Shown: positions 12,801 through 24,527 of the stretch, in pieces
Layout of the letters: each line of letters opens with the position of its first letter
Position numbering within the stretch: position 1 is the first letter of the stretch
Assembly (NCBI RefSeq): GCF_001723175.1
Contig: NC_064654.1
Coordinates: 2,108,001 to 2,172,000, forward strand
Direction: 5' to 3'
Source of the DNA: Penicillium oxalicum
Lineage: Eukaryota > Ascomycota > Eurotiomycetes > Eurotiales > Aspergillaceae
DNA: 64,000 nt
Position numbers and translations under genes: made by a program
Notes under the pieces: generated by a model
The model's database searches: none
Seen by the model: only the letters and a program-made list of their open reading frames with translations
What the model was told of the DNA's origin: nothing

Positions 12801-15022
12801 AGCAAAGACCGCCAAATTTGGCGGATACTCAAGGTCAGGACAGTCAGGGGCAAGACACGAGCGACTTTATCCCATACTTTTACTACTTGCAGAGTATGGG
12901 AGGACCCCTCTTAGCTTTGCTGATCGCGTGCGCAAGTTCGTTCGTCGCCTCGTTTATGCTCCAGCGTAAGTGCCTGTTGGTTCATTGCACTCCACCCAAG
13001 ATTTAGGGCTCACTAATGATATTCACAGAGATCTGGCTGAATCGGTGGGCGGAATCAAACATGCAACGACCAAACGAAGATATCGGATACTGGTTGGGAA
13101 TTTATGGTGCGCTGGGCTGTTTAGCATTAGTATGCACGTTCATTGTACACTGGTATGTCAAGACTTCCTCGTGGCTGCTCACCATCTGACAGATGACAGG
13201 CTTTTTATTGTAATACTTGTCCCAAGAACAACGTATCGGTTCTACGATGTTCTTTTCAGGTCGCTCCTGAGGTATTTCCAAATCAAGATCAACCCCCATA
13301 TGAATGTACATATCTGATCACACCAATTCAGCGCGACCACTTCACTTGGGACACCTCGGCAAACGGAAGCCGCCATAAACAGGTAGGTGTCCAATTCACT
13401 TTGCCACAAAAGCAATAAGCTGACCTCTGTTGTTGCACGGGTCAAAAGACTCGACGAAGATTTTGGCGTGATTGATGGCGAGCTCCCTGAAGCTTTCGAG
13501 CTTACCCTCTATGCAATTCTGAGCTTCCTTGGAGAGTCGATCTTGATCTTTATAGGCTCCTCGTATCTGGTGGTAATGGCAATCCCGGTCGTATTTGTGA
13601 TAATCGTTTTCCTTGGTCACTTCTATGTGAGGACGGTTCGACAAATCAGGCTTCTGGACAGCCAAGCGAAGGCACATCTTCGATCACATTGCGATGATTT
13701 AATGAGCGGTATTGTCACCATACGCGCCTACGGATGGCTTGAAACTTATCGATGCCAGGGAGCGGCTGCTTTGGAGTTTTCTCAGCGAACAAGATACACA
13801 TTTGAATGTATTCAACGCTGGTTGAGTATCACACTCGACCTGACAGTTGCAGGAATTGCCACTTTTGTCGTTACCGTCGCGCTCTTTGTGAAAGGGGGGC
13901 AACATTCGAACATGCTGGGAATTGCGCTTTTCAATCTTGTTGGCTTCAGCGGAACGCTCCACGTCTTGATCAAACAGTGGACTAGTCTCGACAAGAACAT
14001 CGGGGCCATTTCTCGGATTTGCACCGTTGTGAGAGATTTGAACCCCGAGGATCTGGTCACAGAGTCCAAGAACATTCCATCACTTTGGCCAGAAAGAGGG
14101 CTTATTTATATGAATGGCGTCACGGCTTCATACGAGTAGGTCAATTCTGGAAGACCTGATGGAGGTCCAGACTCGCGTGAATTCTAACGTTTCGTAGTCT
14201 CTCATCAGACGCGGCTCTTCATGATATTAATCTGATCATCGCGCCTGGCGAGAAGGTTGCTCTCTGCGGTGAAACTGGAAGGCAAGTTGCGAGTTGAAAA
14301 TTGGATTAGAACTCCGGCGGCCTGAGTCTAACAGTTAAAATAGCGGCAAATCTTCGCTTCTTTCGGCTATACTACGAATTCTGGACCCAAACAAAGGTTT
14401 TATTCAAATCGACGGTATGAATATCGCTCAAATACCTCACGAACTGGTACGATCTCGCCTAAATATGATTCCATGCGATACCGTCTGGCTTCGCGGAACC
14501 TGGCGTCGAAATATAAATCCCGAAGGCAATATACCAGATGAGACCATCATTGCGGTACTTGGCGCGGTAGGGTTATGGTCAATCATTCGGTCTCTAGGTG
14601 GCCTGGATGCGGCCGTGGATGAAAATGTCCTCTCGATCGGACAGCAGCGCTTATTCAGTGTGGCACGAGCTCTATGCCATCCTAGCAGTATTGTTCTCAT
14701 TGACGAGTCAACAACCAGGTACGGCGAGGCAGAACTCATAATCATTCTTCCATCCAGTGCGCCAAAAAAGGAATTGACACTAATTTAAAATAGCACGGAT
14801 CTCGAAACCGACACTCTCGTATTGGATGTCGTCCGTTCATACTTCCAGGGCCGAACCGTTCTCGCAGTTTCGTATAATCTCGACAAGATTCTCGACTTTG
14901 ACCGGATTGCGTTTATGGAACATGGTCGGATTGTGGAATTTGATACCCCAAAGGCACTCTTGTCTAAGGAGAGGGGGGCGTTTAAAACCATGTTTGAAAC
15001 GCTTCGGCGTCGCCCGGTGTGA
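9827..15022 (+). CDS. ABCC-type ABC transporter with degenerate ATP-site motifs
   Basis: Fifteen exons: 9827-10063, 10135-10663, 10717-10943, 11012-11291, 11359-11592, 11647-12365, 12426-12588, 12639-12965, 13029-13152, 13200-13271, 13332-13382, 13449-14135, 14198-14281, 14344-14718, 14794-15022. They total 4338 nt and 1445 residues, the usual length of fungal full-size ABCC exporters (TMD0-TMD1-NBD1-TMD2-NBD2). Every junction keeps frame; intron 13 is GC-AG. NBD1 has Walker A GPPGCGKST and Q-loop YCSQ, but LNESQ where LSGGQ is expected, a FDDILQGLG Walker B/D-loop, and TTS in place of the switch-histidine segment. NBD2 has Walker A GETGSGKSS, LSIGQ and LIDEST intact, but IPCD where IPQD is usual and SYNL where HRL is usual. 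The family exports conjugates, drugs or metabolites; the substrate here is unknown. No biosynthetic genes adjoin it. Confidence 0.88.
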
Positions 15023-15668
15023 AGTGGGGATGAGAAGCCACGAGGAGACAGGTCTGGCGCAAAAGCTGAATGTTTTGTGTTTTTGTTTATCTGTATTTTC
15101 TCATGAAGCCTGAAAACCTGAGAGGGTAGGTTGCTTTCTGTAATTAGTCTTTCCACGAAGCATACGACATGATTAGATTTTTTTCACATCAAACGGACAG
15201 GTCGAGCCCTGCTTTTTGCTCTCGGGGGTCTTGCTCATTTCTTTATTTATTTTCCCGCAAATACAGTAATGTGGATATAACTTGATCATCTTCACTTGGT
15301 CATCTCCACCACCAACTTTGGAATGTCTTGAGCCATTGCGAGGCTGGTGTTGTGATTAGACAAATCTCAGCGCTGAGACCTAGTATCCCACAGCTTTCCC
15401 ATCCCGTCCACTTGGATTCTTTTGCTCTACAAGAAATGATTTTTTACAGAGTAAATTTACTAACATGCCCACCCGTAGCTTATCTTGCCCAGCAATTCTG
15501 ATCCCAGATATGGTCATGATTCAGATTATCATAAAGTGGCAGCAATGATGCCGGAATAGAAATTATGTGCAATCCGCAAACCCAGTGGCTCAAAGACTCG
15601 AATGCTCAAGATCAGCCAGATGTGGCAGGATCTCTTGTGAGCAACTAAGAAATATTCATGTTCATCAT
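15023..15668. other. Convergent 3' intergenic region
   Basis: Lies between the 3' ends of the ABC transporter and the beta-glucosidase. AT-rich, with T-runs near 15178-15182 and 15240-15250. No gene seen. Confidence 0.5.
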
Positions 15669-18631
15669 TTACTGCACCTTGGGCAGATCGGCTGAAAGAG
15701 GCAGCTTGCGCGACGAGTTGCCCACCCACACCTTCTTGGGGGCGTCTGAGATGATCCAGTTCTGTGATGGGACATCCCAGTTGGACAGATCACGACGGTT
15801 GAGGGTTGCTGTCCACCGGAGCTTCTGACCAGGGGCGATCGTGACACGGTCGAAGGCACGGAGGACCTTAACGGGGTCATCGGCACCGCCAAGCGAAACG
15901 TACTATATAACATTCCTGTCAGAAACCTCAATCTCGCGCAAAGCGCTTGGAGTCGGAATTCGGGAGAACTTACCAGCTGGGGAACCTCGTCACCAGTAAC
16001 TGAGCCGGTGTTGGTGACAGTAGCAGTCACCTCAATAAGATCCTCAAACAAACCAGGGTTGCCACCGGAAGGTCCGCTGGCGGGGAGAAGGTCCTGTGGG
16101 TCGCTGTCGGTGGCATGGGGAGGAATGTACGCCGATGCATTCATGCCATAGTCAGGGTCGTTGGCAGACGCCTTCAGATCGGTCGAGTTCAGGTAAGGGT
16201 AAAGGTACTGGCGCACACGGTTGATGTTGCTGGGGAACAGATGATCGGAGGCATTACCAGGCTTGCCCAACGAAGGGGCAGGCTTGGTCTTGCCCACGGT
16301 GGCGTTGTACTCGCCGTGATTCAGCGCCTTGACCTGGATGTCAGAGAACTCAAATTTGGTGTAGCTCAGACCGAAGCCGAACTCGAAGATGGGCTCCACG
16401 TTGTCCTTGTCGAAACGGCGATAGTCAATCAGAACATCGGTGAAGTCATCCTGAGGAGCACCGTGGCCGTTGTTGGGTTTAGTCAGAAGAGGAGATCCCC
16501 AATCCTTGCGCTCCTTACCCCAGGTGAAGGGGGTCTTGCCACCAGGGTTCGTGCGGCCGTAGAGAACATCAACCAAGCTACGACCACTCTCTTGGCCGGG
16601 CATACCAGCCCACAGAATGGCAGTGATGTTCTCATTGTCGTACCATGAATCGACCAGGACGGCGTTGGGGGTGTGCATGATGACGATGGTGTTGTTGCAG
16701 TTGGCAGTGGCGGTCTTGATCAGCTCCTCGCCGTTCTTCCACAGGGTCATGTTCTTGCGATCGCCCTCGTTGCCGTCCACACTGATGTAGCCCTCGCCCG
16801 AATCAGCGTTGACGAACACCAATGCAACACTTGCGGTTGAAGCAAGGGCAGCCATTTGGCTGAGGGCACCGTTGTCTGTGACAGCAAAGACATTGGTGTC
16901 ACCGTTGCCGTAGTTGAGAACCTCATTCTGAATGGCTTGCTCGGGAGTGATCAGGTAGGGGAAGTTGGCCGTTCCACTGCCCCAGCCCATGGCCAAGGTA
17001 CCGTTGTCACAGCCTCGGTCACTGCAGCCGTTGGCGCCGTAGGCGTTGGAACCAGCATCCTCGCCCAAGATAGCCACCAGACGCTCTTGATGAGTCAAAG
17101 GCAGACCCCCGTTGTTCTTGAGCATCACGATACTGTCGGAGCCAATCTTGCGGATGACGTTGGCATGATCACGTTGAACATTGACACGCTCGTTGAGCTT
17201 GACATAGTTCTCCTGGACAATAAAGTGCTCGTAGCCGTACTCATCGCGGGTCCAGGAGCTGAAGTTGGGAGGAGTGCGATGACGATCTCTGCCGACCTTG
17301 TAGTAGGCAGCCATGATACGAACGGCCATGTCATCCAGACGCCATTCGGGGATGGTGCTGTTCAGCACAGAGACGGTCAAGTTAGTTCCCCAGAAGGAGT
17401 AGGGGCTACCAAGAATCACATCACCGGGCATAGACATGTCGAGACCGGCAAGGGCGTCACCGACACCGCTGTGGTGCGCACCCCAGTCGCTCATGACGAA
17501 GCCCTGAAAGCCGAGCTCGCCCTTGAGCAATTTGTTGAGCGTGTAGCTGTTGGAGCACCCGTAGCTGTTGTTGATCTGGTTGTAAGAGCACATGACGGAA
17601 CCCACACCGGCCCGAACCGAATCGACAAACGGCCACAAGTACAGCTCGTGCATGGTCTTGTCATCGACGTTGGAGCTCAAACTCTGAGAAATATTGAATC
17701 CGTATCCCTGGGCTTCACCCGCCTGGCGGAAGTGCTCCTGCTCATTCATGATGAAGTGCTTGGCGCAAGCAATGACACCAGCATCTTGGATACCCTTGAT
17801 TGTCTCGGCCATCATAACACCGGTCAGAACCGGATCGGGAGAAAAGCCTTCCCAGCCACGACCACCGTCGGGGTTCTTGCCCAATGGACCAGCGACGGGG
17901 CCAAGCTGCACGTCGACACCCTTGTCGCGATGCTCCTCGCCCATGGCCGTACCACGCTGGTACGCGAGTCGTCGGTCCCAGGTGGCAGCCACATTCACAC
18001 CGGCGGGGAAGGCAGAGCTGTAGTCGGCTACATTCGGTTGGTTAGTCTTTCGCGTGAAGTGAATCATCCTTGAGAAAGAGTTTGTCTCACCATTACGAAC
18101 GCCGAGAGGAGAATCTTGCATGCACATTCCCCACATTCCAAGTCTGATTCAACGGTTCGCATGTCAATTTGATTTGCCCTTTGCTGGACCCAAGAGGATA
18201 TTAGATGAGAGTACAATCTTACCGAGGGACACCGCCGGTCTCACCCACACAACGCTCCTGTTCCCATCTGGACACAATTGTCAGCCGCAATGTGCATACA
18301 CAGAGCAATCATCTTCAGCGCATGGACCTACCCAGCACCGGTCGTGATGTTGACCTTCTCGGCAAGAGTCAGACCAGAAACAAAGTCCACAGCCTTCTTG
18401 TAGGCCTCGGCCCATTCACCTTCACCGGTTGCCCATGGAGAAGGATAGAAGGGGGGAGAGTAGGCAAGATCCTATATCACCAAAAGTATTTGTGTCAGAT
18501 CCACTAGTAAACACAAAAAAAACAACTTGGGAGTCATCGCAAGTCAACTGGGGGTACATTCGGCAACATACCTTTGCACTAGCAACCGTGGCGGCCGCAA
18601 GCACCGTGGCTTCCAGCCACTCGAGCTTCAT
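15669..18631 (-). CDS. bglA: Secreted GH3 beta-glucosidase
   Basis: Six exons on the minus strand: 18572-18631, 18332-18471, 18223-18267, 18091-18143, 15974-18027 and 15669-15902. They total 2586 nt and 861 residues, the length of the industrial fungal BGL1/BglA enzymes. A signal peptide (residues 1-19, [19 protein letters not shown]) fills exon 1. The GH3 nucleophile aspartate sits in [11 protein letters not shown]; the acid/base glutamate region is [10 protein letters not shown] Ser/Gly-rich linker and a fibronectin-III-like C-terminal domain follow. The enzyme releases glucose from cellobiose and other beta-glucosides outside the cell and completes cellulose breakdown. Several N-x-S/T sites suggest N-glycosylation. 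Upstream there are CreA-type sites and a TATA-like box, in keeping with carbon catabolite repression. Sequence style is closest, from memory, to Penicillium enzymes. Confidence 0.97.
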
Positions 18632-18824
18632 GATTTCAGATGAACGGACGCTTGTTCAATGGCAATTCCTCGAAAGTCAAAGGACGACTGAACAGGATGG
18701 ATTCGTCCACAGCCCTTGGTTGTTCTGCAAAAGGCGAAGCTGGGACACAACTCTGCGCTGAAGGGCCTGAAAAAAGATTAGTCCTTCTGAGAGAGCAGAG
18801 GAGAGACGGAGCTGTATTTAAAGC

Positions 18825-18872
18825 GATGAAAGGGGTACTGATCATCTAGTCAGTCTGGTGGGGGGTGTGGGG
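18825..18872 (-). promoter_or_regulatory. Putative TATA-like box and two CreA sites upstream of bglA
   Basis: TTTAAATA (18825-18832, read on the minus strand) lies about 195 bp before the bglA start codon. Two SYGGRG matches, both GTGGGG on the plus strand at 18858-18863 and 18867-18872, lie about 230-240 bp upstream. CreA represses cellulolytic genes through paired sites of this kind. The match is by consensus only. Confidence 0.4.
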
Positions 18873-21800
18873 GGAATTGATTGCTATTGCACGTAATTTC
18901 CTTTTTTGATGTCAGGAACTGAACCCTGACCTTGGACTCCTCACCTGTAATTGCCTTTCTTGCGGGGAGAAACACGCAGAAGATGTGGAGACCACACCAG
19001 AGAAACGGCAAGGATCGTCGACTTCCCGAGAAGGAAAACCGCACGATCAGTTGGGGATTCAGCAGGTCGGACTGACTGGACGCCTCGTCTCCATTTTTAC
19101 CGTTTGAATCCTACCCATGTGTATTTGGCCTCGTCGTAGTAGCACTGGAGCCCAAAGTAGCGGTACCGTATATCGTAGTGCATCCGAGCAGATGATTGAT
19201 AGTCAATGGTACAGCTGGTAAGCCAACTTGAACCTCGTTGGTTGCACGGGAGGGAGGTACATGTTGCACATGATGCACAGGATGCACATGATACCCTGCA
19301 TCCCACGCTACGCAGCTGCTTGTTTGCTAGTCTACTCTACTTCATGCACAGTGACAACATCCCTGTCCGCCTCTTACTAACCAAGTCCTCGACCACGATG
19401 CTCCGCATGGGTATCAGCATCAGGCTGACTGATGAGATCCCGAGTGTAGCCATATCGCTCATGTTCAGCTATTGAGTTTACTTGCTCTGTCCTTTGTGGT
19501 GTTGTGGATACTTGGATCACTTGCGTCTGGATCACTCTCCAGTGTCTCCACTCATCTCATAAACAATCCTTGTGAGTCGGAATCCTGAATCCCGCTCCGA
19601 AGCCGAATCTCAACCTCGCTGGGCCCGAGATAGGCAGGTTCTTCCATTGTTGATGTGGGCAGGAGCCCCGTGTATGTCCAGTGATCCACCGTCCACTGCC
19701 GAGAGGCGAAATTCCAGAATCATTCTACCGATTCGACAGATGCATGGTTGGGGAGCTTCTCCACGGCACACTAGGCCAAAATGATCGGGGTAAACTTCGG
19801 CATTGCGCCTCGATCGTTACCTGCCATGGTCGGCCATCGCTCTCGCTCTCTATTTCCGTTAATTCTCCGATCGGTTGCCTCTGGGCCAGGATCACCACTA
19901 CGTATCTGACCAACGGCAACAGCGTCTGCTAGCAATTACCCCGGGTGGACAGCGAAGTCTCGAAAGAGGTGTACTCAGCTCCGCGAGATCATATCCATCG
20001 CTCTCCCCGCATCCTCCTACACTGAGCAGTCCCACACACATATCAAATTGATCACGATCCTGGTCGAACCTCTGGAGAACATCAAAAAGCAAACCTACTT
20101 CTTTCTACAATGATACGATCACAGTGATCGTGCAAAAAAAAAACCTGGGATGCCTGCCTGCTTCCAGTCATCATCGTTTACTCGCAGGGAAACTGTAGCC
20201 CTGGAGAGATCGAGTGAGAGCCCCCATCGACAAGCCAAGGTGACCCCACAGGCCATTCCCGATCGAGAAACTCCTCAGAATCTGTATTTGTTTTTCTACG
20301 GTGGATGCAGCGCAAGCACTGATGCACTGTACCCATCATGACCTTGGGACCTATAGGCTCACATCCCGCACTTCCGTCGGCCTTCAGAATACAGACTCAC
20401 CGTTTATCCAATATCCCCCCTCCCGGTACCTGGCCACCGTCCCGTCGCGTTTGTTTCTTGGTTTGTGGTCCGCGGGGAGCGAAGACCGGGGAATTGGGGG
20501 ACCGTGGAAGCTACCCGAAATACCCAGTTTTGGGCAGAACAGACTGTCTGATTCGTGGGCCGTGTCCACAGGGTTCACGAATGGGCTTTGGGCTATGCGG
20601 ATGATGCGGATGATGCATGCTGTGCCAGTGCTTGTCGTACGCAATGATCTTGCGTGGGTGCACTGGGCGCCGGTATCGTATCTTGAATGTTCTCAAAGTG
20701 AGCATTGACTCTGACGGTTCAGCAGCGCCAACGGGAGCTATACTATTTGGCTGAGGTATCTGTAGTTTTGGGTGACCATGCCATTACATCGGCAAACAGC
20801 AGGCCTCTCGGATGAGGATCGAGTGAGAATCCCCCGATTGCACCGATGATCAAAGATTGCACGATCATCGGCACAGACAGTAAATGGCAGTCACAACAAT
20901 AACAAGACGCGACTGAACTCTTTTCCGGACCTGAGAGAAAATCCCCACTGCCAGTGCGATGATGTAACAGTGCGATGGGATCTCTGAGGGCGCAACCTGC
21001 CGCTGCCGTGGAGACGGCCGGGGAGTCCCCCCCAAAGTGCGGGGCTCCAGGCCTCGTCAAGTCCAGGCAAATCGACAGGACCAACAAGACCAACAAGACC
21101 GAGTCAGGCAGGGATCTTCTCGCCGGTGGCTTTCGGCACCAGACATGCGGCCTCTTGGGCCTGAGCTCAGTCGACAGCGGACATGGCACCCGGGTACTTC
21201 ACACTGGAAAGTAAACACTGGTATTGTGAGTACACTCATGACCAAATCCATTCGAGAGCCAAGGTCATGGCCGGTGGTTCCTTTCATTTTTTTTCTCGTT
21301 AGCATAGACGCTTAGCCTTTACGGGGGTAGCTTGCGAGACCTTCAGCCAAGCAAAGAGCGTCCCTTGCCATGGATGACTTGTGGATAGATGACGGACGCT
21401 ATGGAATTCTTCACGGCAATCTACGAAACGGCCGGTAGAAAGACGCCCATTGATTCTCAATTTCTGGAACCTCACCGGTCGACATATTGAGCATCCTCAA
21501 GTATATCGCAATCATGGCTTGGGCTTGTCATGGCAAGACGGTGAGCTGCACGCCCTGCAGGGACACATTGTGACCCCCCTCCCCCGACAGTGGGCGGGAC
21601 TAAGAGTGATCGCACCATCTCCACCTCTGCAGCCGACACCGCGGCTGATATTGGAAGGCCCCATCGAGCCCCATTTCGACTTGCCGTTTTCACTTCGGAA
21701 AGACGGCCGCGTTACTCGGCATTGGCCCCTGACTACCGGACACAGTCCGGCTTGCAGTGCAATCGGCATCACTATGGGTCGGTATCGATGTCCACACCGG

Positions 21801-22978
21801 GCAAATTCCCGAGGCTGAAGCAAGTAAGAGGATATCCTCAGATGGTAAAAAAAAATTTGGATAGCATGCCGATTTTTGAATTCTCTCTCTCTCTTTCTCT
21901 TTTAACCGAGATGACGACAACAATCAAGGCAACTCAACAGCCAAGGAATGAGCGGAATGACTGTGGTCGGTCCGAGGTAAATATGCTGCTTATGTGGACG
22001 GGAAGCTGCAGCGGCAGGCTGACTCCTAAGGTTGTATGACATACTATTGTGCGGCAACCTTGGAGCTATAAAAATCATGTCTTGTCCATTTCTTCATAGA
22101 ATCTGGGCTCTGAATCTCCCCGAATGAGTTTTCCCCCTTAAAGATGACTGGTCTCAGAAGACGTCTGTTACAGAAACCGCTCCTTGTGTCCTGCTGTTGT
22201 AAACCGTATGGTTTCAGGCGGGCAGAAACTTAAATCCGAGTTCGACACACTACTCGACATCCGTTTCCCTCTGGTTGGAGACTGAGTGGCAATGCACGAT
22301 GGGGAAAAAAGACTTCGTATCATCGACGTCTACAGGGAGAATCCAAAAAAGAAAAAAAATTATTAGAGCGGAACGCTCTATGTGCACTGTGCAGTACTCA
22401 CTCATAATATATACTTCATTTCATCCATGATACTCTAACATTGTAAGTCAATGTCGATGTTGATTCTTGATTGGAAGATAATCCTGTTAATGCAACTTGA
22501 AGATTTGGTTGAATCCCTTTCTGTCAAGTCAAATCTCGATTTATAACTAGCAGCCTGGCACACAGCATCATATGAGTGATGCCCAAGACTTCATGCTTTC
22601 CAGTTTATTCATCATGCTTCGTAGTGCTGTGACAGTTGACGCTGCTATCAGTAGCTCAAGTAGATCCAGTGCTACATATGTTCCAACCCAGGTCTTTTAT
22701 ACCTACAACACGATCCTTGTCCTGAATCTCTTATCAAGATCTGATAAGAAGCCCGCGGTGGCAATCACGTGTCCAGACACTCCTTGCAAGATGTCACACC
22801 GGCCCCCTCATTGGCTCGGAGGCATTCCTAAATGTTCATTCACGCGCGCCTGGATCAGGATGATGTGGAAGGAAGCGACGGATTAAAGGACATACGGCTC
22901 ATTCAACTTGTCACTTTGATCCAGTATCGAGTTCAACTGCACCTTTTTTTTCTCTCTTCTTTTTTTTACTTTGCCAAA
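18873..22978. other. Gene-free stretch, about 4.1 kb
   Basis: The longest gap in the window. Small ORFs overlap in several frames and none shows a motif or splice pattern. It contains imperfect GATGCA/ATGCAC repeats near 19258-19300 and two short perfect inverted repeats (20115-20131 and 20843-20871). The right end is the ACR3 promoter, with T/C-rich tracts just before the ATG. Confidence 0.5.
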
Positions 22979-24462
22979 ATGGCAGATCTAGAGGCCAACA
23001 AGGAGATTCTAGATTTGAACAATCAACTCCGTTCAGGCCAGAAGCCCAGCGGTGGTGGCGGACATGATAGTCCTGTCTCGGAGCTGGACAGCGCTGCGCA
23101 GGAAAAGAATATGGAACAAGCATCGATTTTCCACCAGCTAGGGCTTCTAGATCGCTTTTTGGCAGTATGGATTTTCCTTGCTATGCTGATTGGTATTCTG
23201 CTGGGAAATTTTGTTCCTAGTACGGGGCCAGCGTTGCAGAGGGGGAAATTCGTAGGAGTCTCTGTGCCGATCGGTTTGTCTCCCTATCTACCGTGTTCCT
23301 CTAGTGAGGCTTTTGCTTCTTGATTGAATTGGTTCTTTCATTTTTTTTTTCTTCGAAGAGCGTGATCCCGGCTCTCTCTCTCTCTCTCTCTCTCTCTCAT
23401 TCTGCTTGAAAGACGCAGGTGTTCTAATTATGTTTAAATAGCCGTCGGTCTCCTGGTGATGATGTTCCCCATTTTATGCAAAGTGCGATACGAAGCACTG
23501 CATCACACGCTTCGCCAGAAAGCGCTCTGGGTTCAGATTGGGTTCAGTTTGATCGTCAATTGGATCATCGCGCCTCTCTTCATGGTATGCACACGTCAAT
23601 CGGTCCCACCCGATTTCCAAATTGGTTGCTGCAGGCTGACAAGGAGATCCATTAGTTGGCACTATCCTGGGCTTTCCTGCCAGATGAGAAAGGTCTGCGA
23701 GAAGGCTTGATCTTGGTTGGAATTGCAAGATGTATTGCAATGGTACGCTGATTTTAGCTCGATTTTGCATTGTCAACTCTGTTCAAGACTAACCCTTTTG
23801 GTTGATGGCGAACATAGGTGCTTATATGGACGGGGCTTGCAGGGGGTGACAACGAGTATTGTGCCATTCTTGTGGCTATCAACTCGGTCTTGCAAATGGT
23901 GCTCTTCGCACCCATTGCCATCTTGTTCATTGGCGTCATCAGTGACGACGATATTCACTTGGAATACTCGCTTGCTGCGAAAAGCGTGGGCGTGTTCCTC
24001 GGCATTCCGCTTGGCGCTGCAATCTTGACGCGATTTGGACTGCGCACTCTAATTGGAGGAGAGCGGTATGAGAAAAGATTTCTCAAGTGGATCAGCCCTC
24101 TATCCCTCATCGGATTGCTCTTCACGATTATCGTCCTTTTCGCGTCCCAGGGCCAGCATGTGGTACACCAGATTGTCTCCGTTGTCCGAGTGGCCGCACC
24201 CTTGGTTGTATACTTTGCTGTGATCTTCATGGCAACGCTGCTGGTGACGCGGCGTTGTGGCTTCGGATATGAGTTGTCGTGCACCCAGAGTTTCACAGCG
24301 GCAAGTAACAATTTTGAGCTGGCAATCGCGGTGGCAATTGCAACTTTCGGCGTGGACAGCGATCAAGCACTAGCCGCCACTGTCGGTCCTCTCGTCGAGG
24401 TCCCAGTGTTGCTGGGATTGGTGTATGCCGTCAAGTGGTACGGCAAGCGCAATAGATGGTAG
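22979..24462 (+). CDS. acr3: ACR3-type arsenite efflux permease
   Basis: Four exons, 22979-23273, 23442-23584, 23656-23742 and 23818-24462, give 389 residues with about ten hydrophobic helices. All junctions keep frame. The hydrophilic N-terminus (about 50 residues) precedes GLLDRFLAVWIFLAM. ACR3 hallmarks are visible: GLARCIAMV, holding the conserved cysteine needed for arsenite transport, WTGLAGGDNEYCA, and FTAASNNFELAIAVA. The protein exports arsenite (and possibly antimonite) from the cytosol across the plasma membrane using the proton gradient. Intron 1 contains a CT microsatellite. The gene ends about 65 bp from the end of a convergent bZIP gene, recalling the yeast pair of the arsenic regulator ARR1/YAP8 and ARR3. 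That link is inference. Confidence 0.92.
23372..23398. repeat. CT dinucleotide microsatellite in acr3 intron 1
   Basis: About 13 uninterrupted CT units inside the first intron. It lengthens the polypyrimidine region but sits about 40 nt upstream of the TAG acceptor. Likely length-variable between strains. Confidence 0.9.
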
Positions 24463-24527
24463 TGCGAGTTTCCAGTGGCCACAACTCAATATAGTAATGC
24501 ATCCACTTTTTCAAGCCAACTGCAAGG

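Noticed and set aside
16856..18073. 405-codon open frame on the plus strand opposite the beta-glucosidase
   Set aside because: It is an antisense shadow of the biased bglA codons; it has no family motif, and the minus strand is certainly coding.
9827..18631. ABC transporter plus beta-glucosidase as part of a secondary-metabolite cluster
   Set aside because: No polyketide synthase, peptide synthetase, terpene cyclase or tailoring enzyme within the window; neighbours are unrelated.
18873..22978. Possible transposon or RIP-mutated element in the long gap
   Set aside because: No terminal repeats, no transposase or reverse-transcriptase frame, and base composition is not TA-skewed as RIP would make it.
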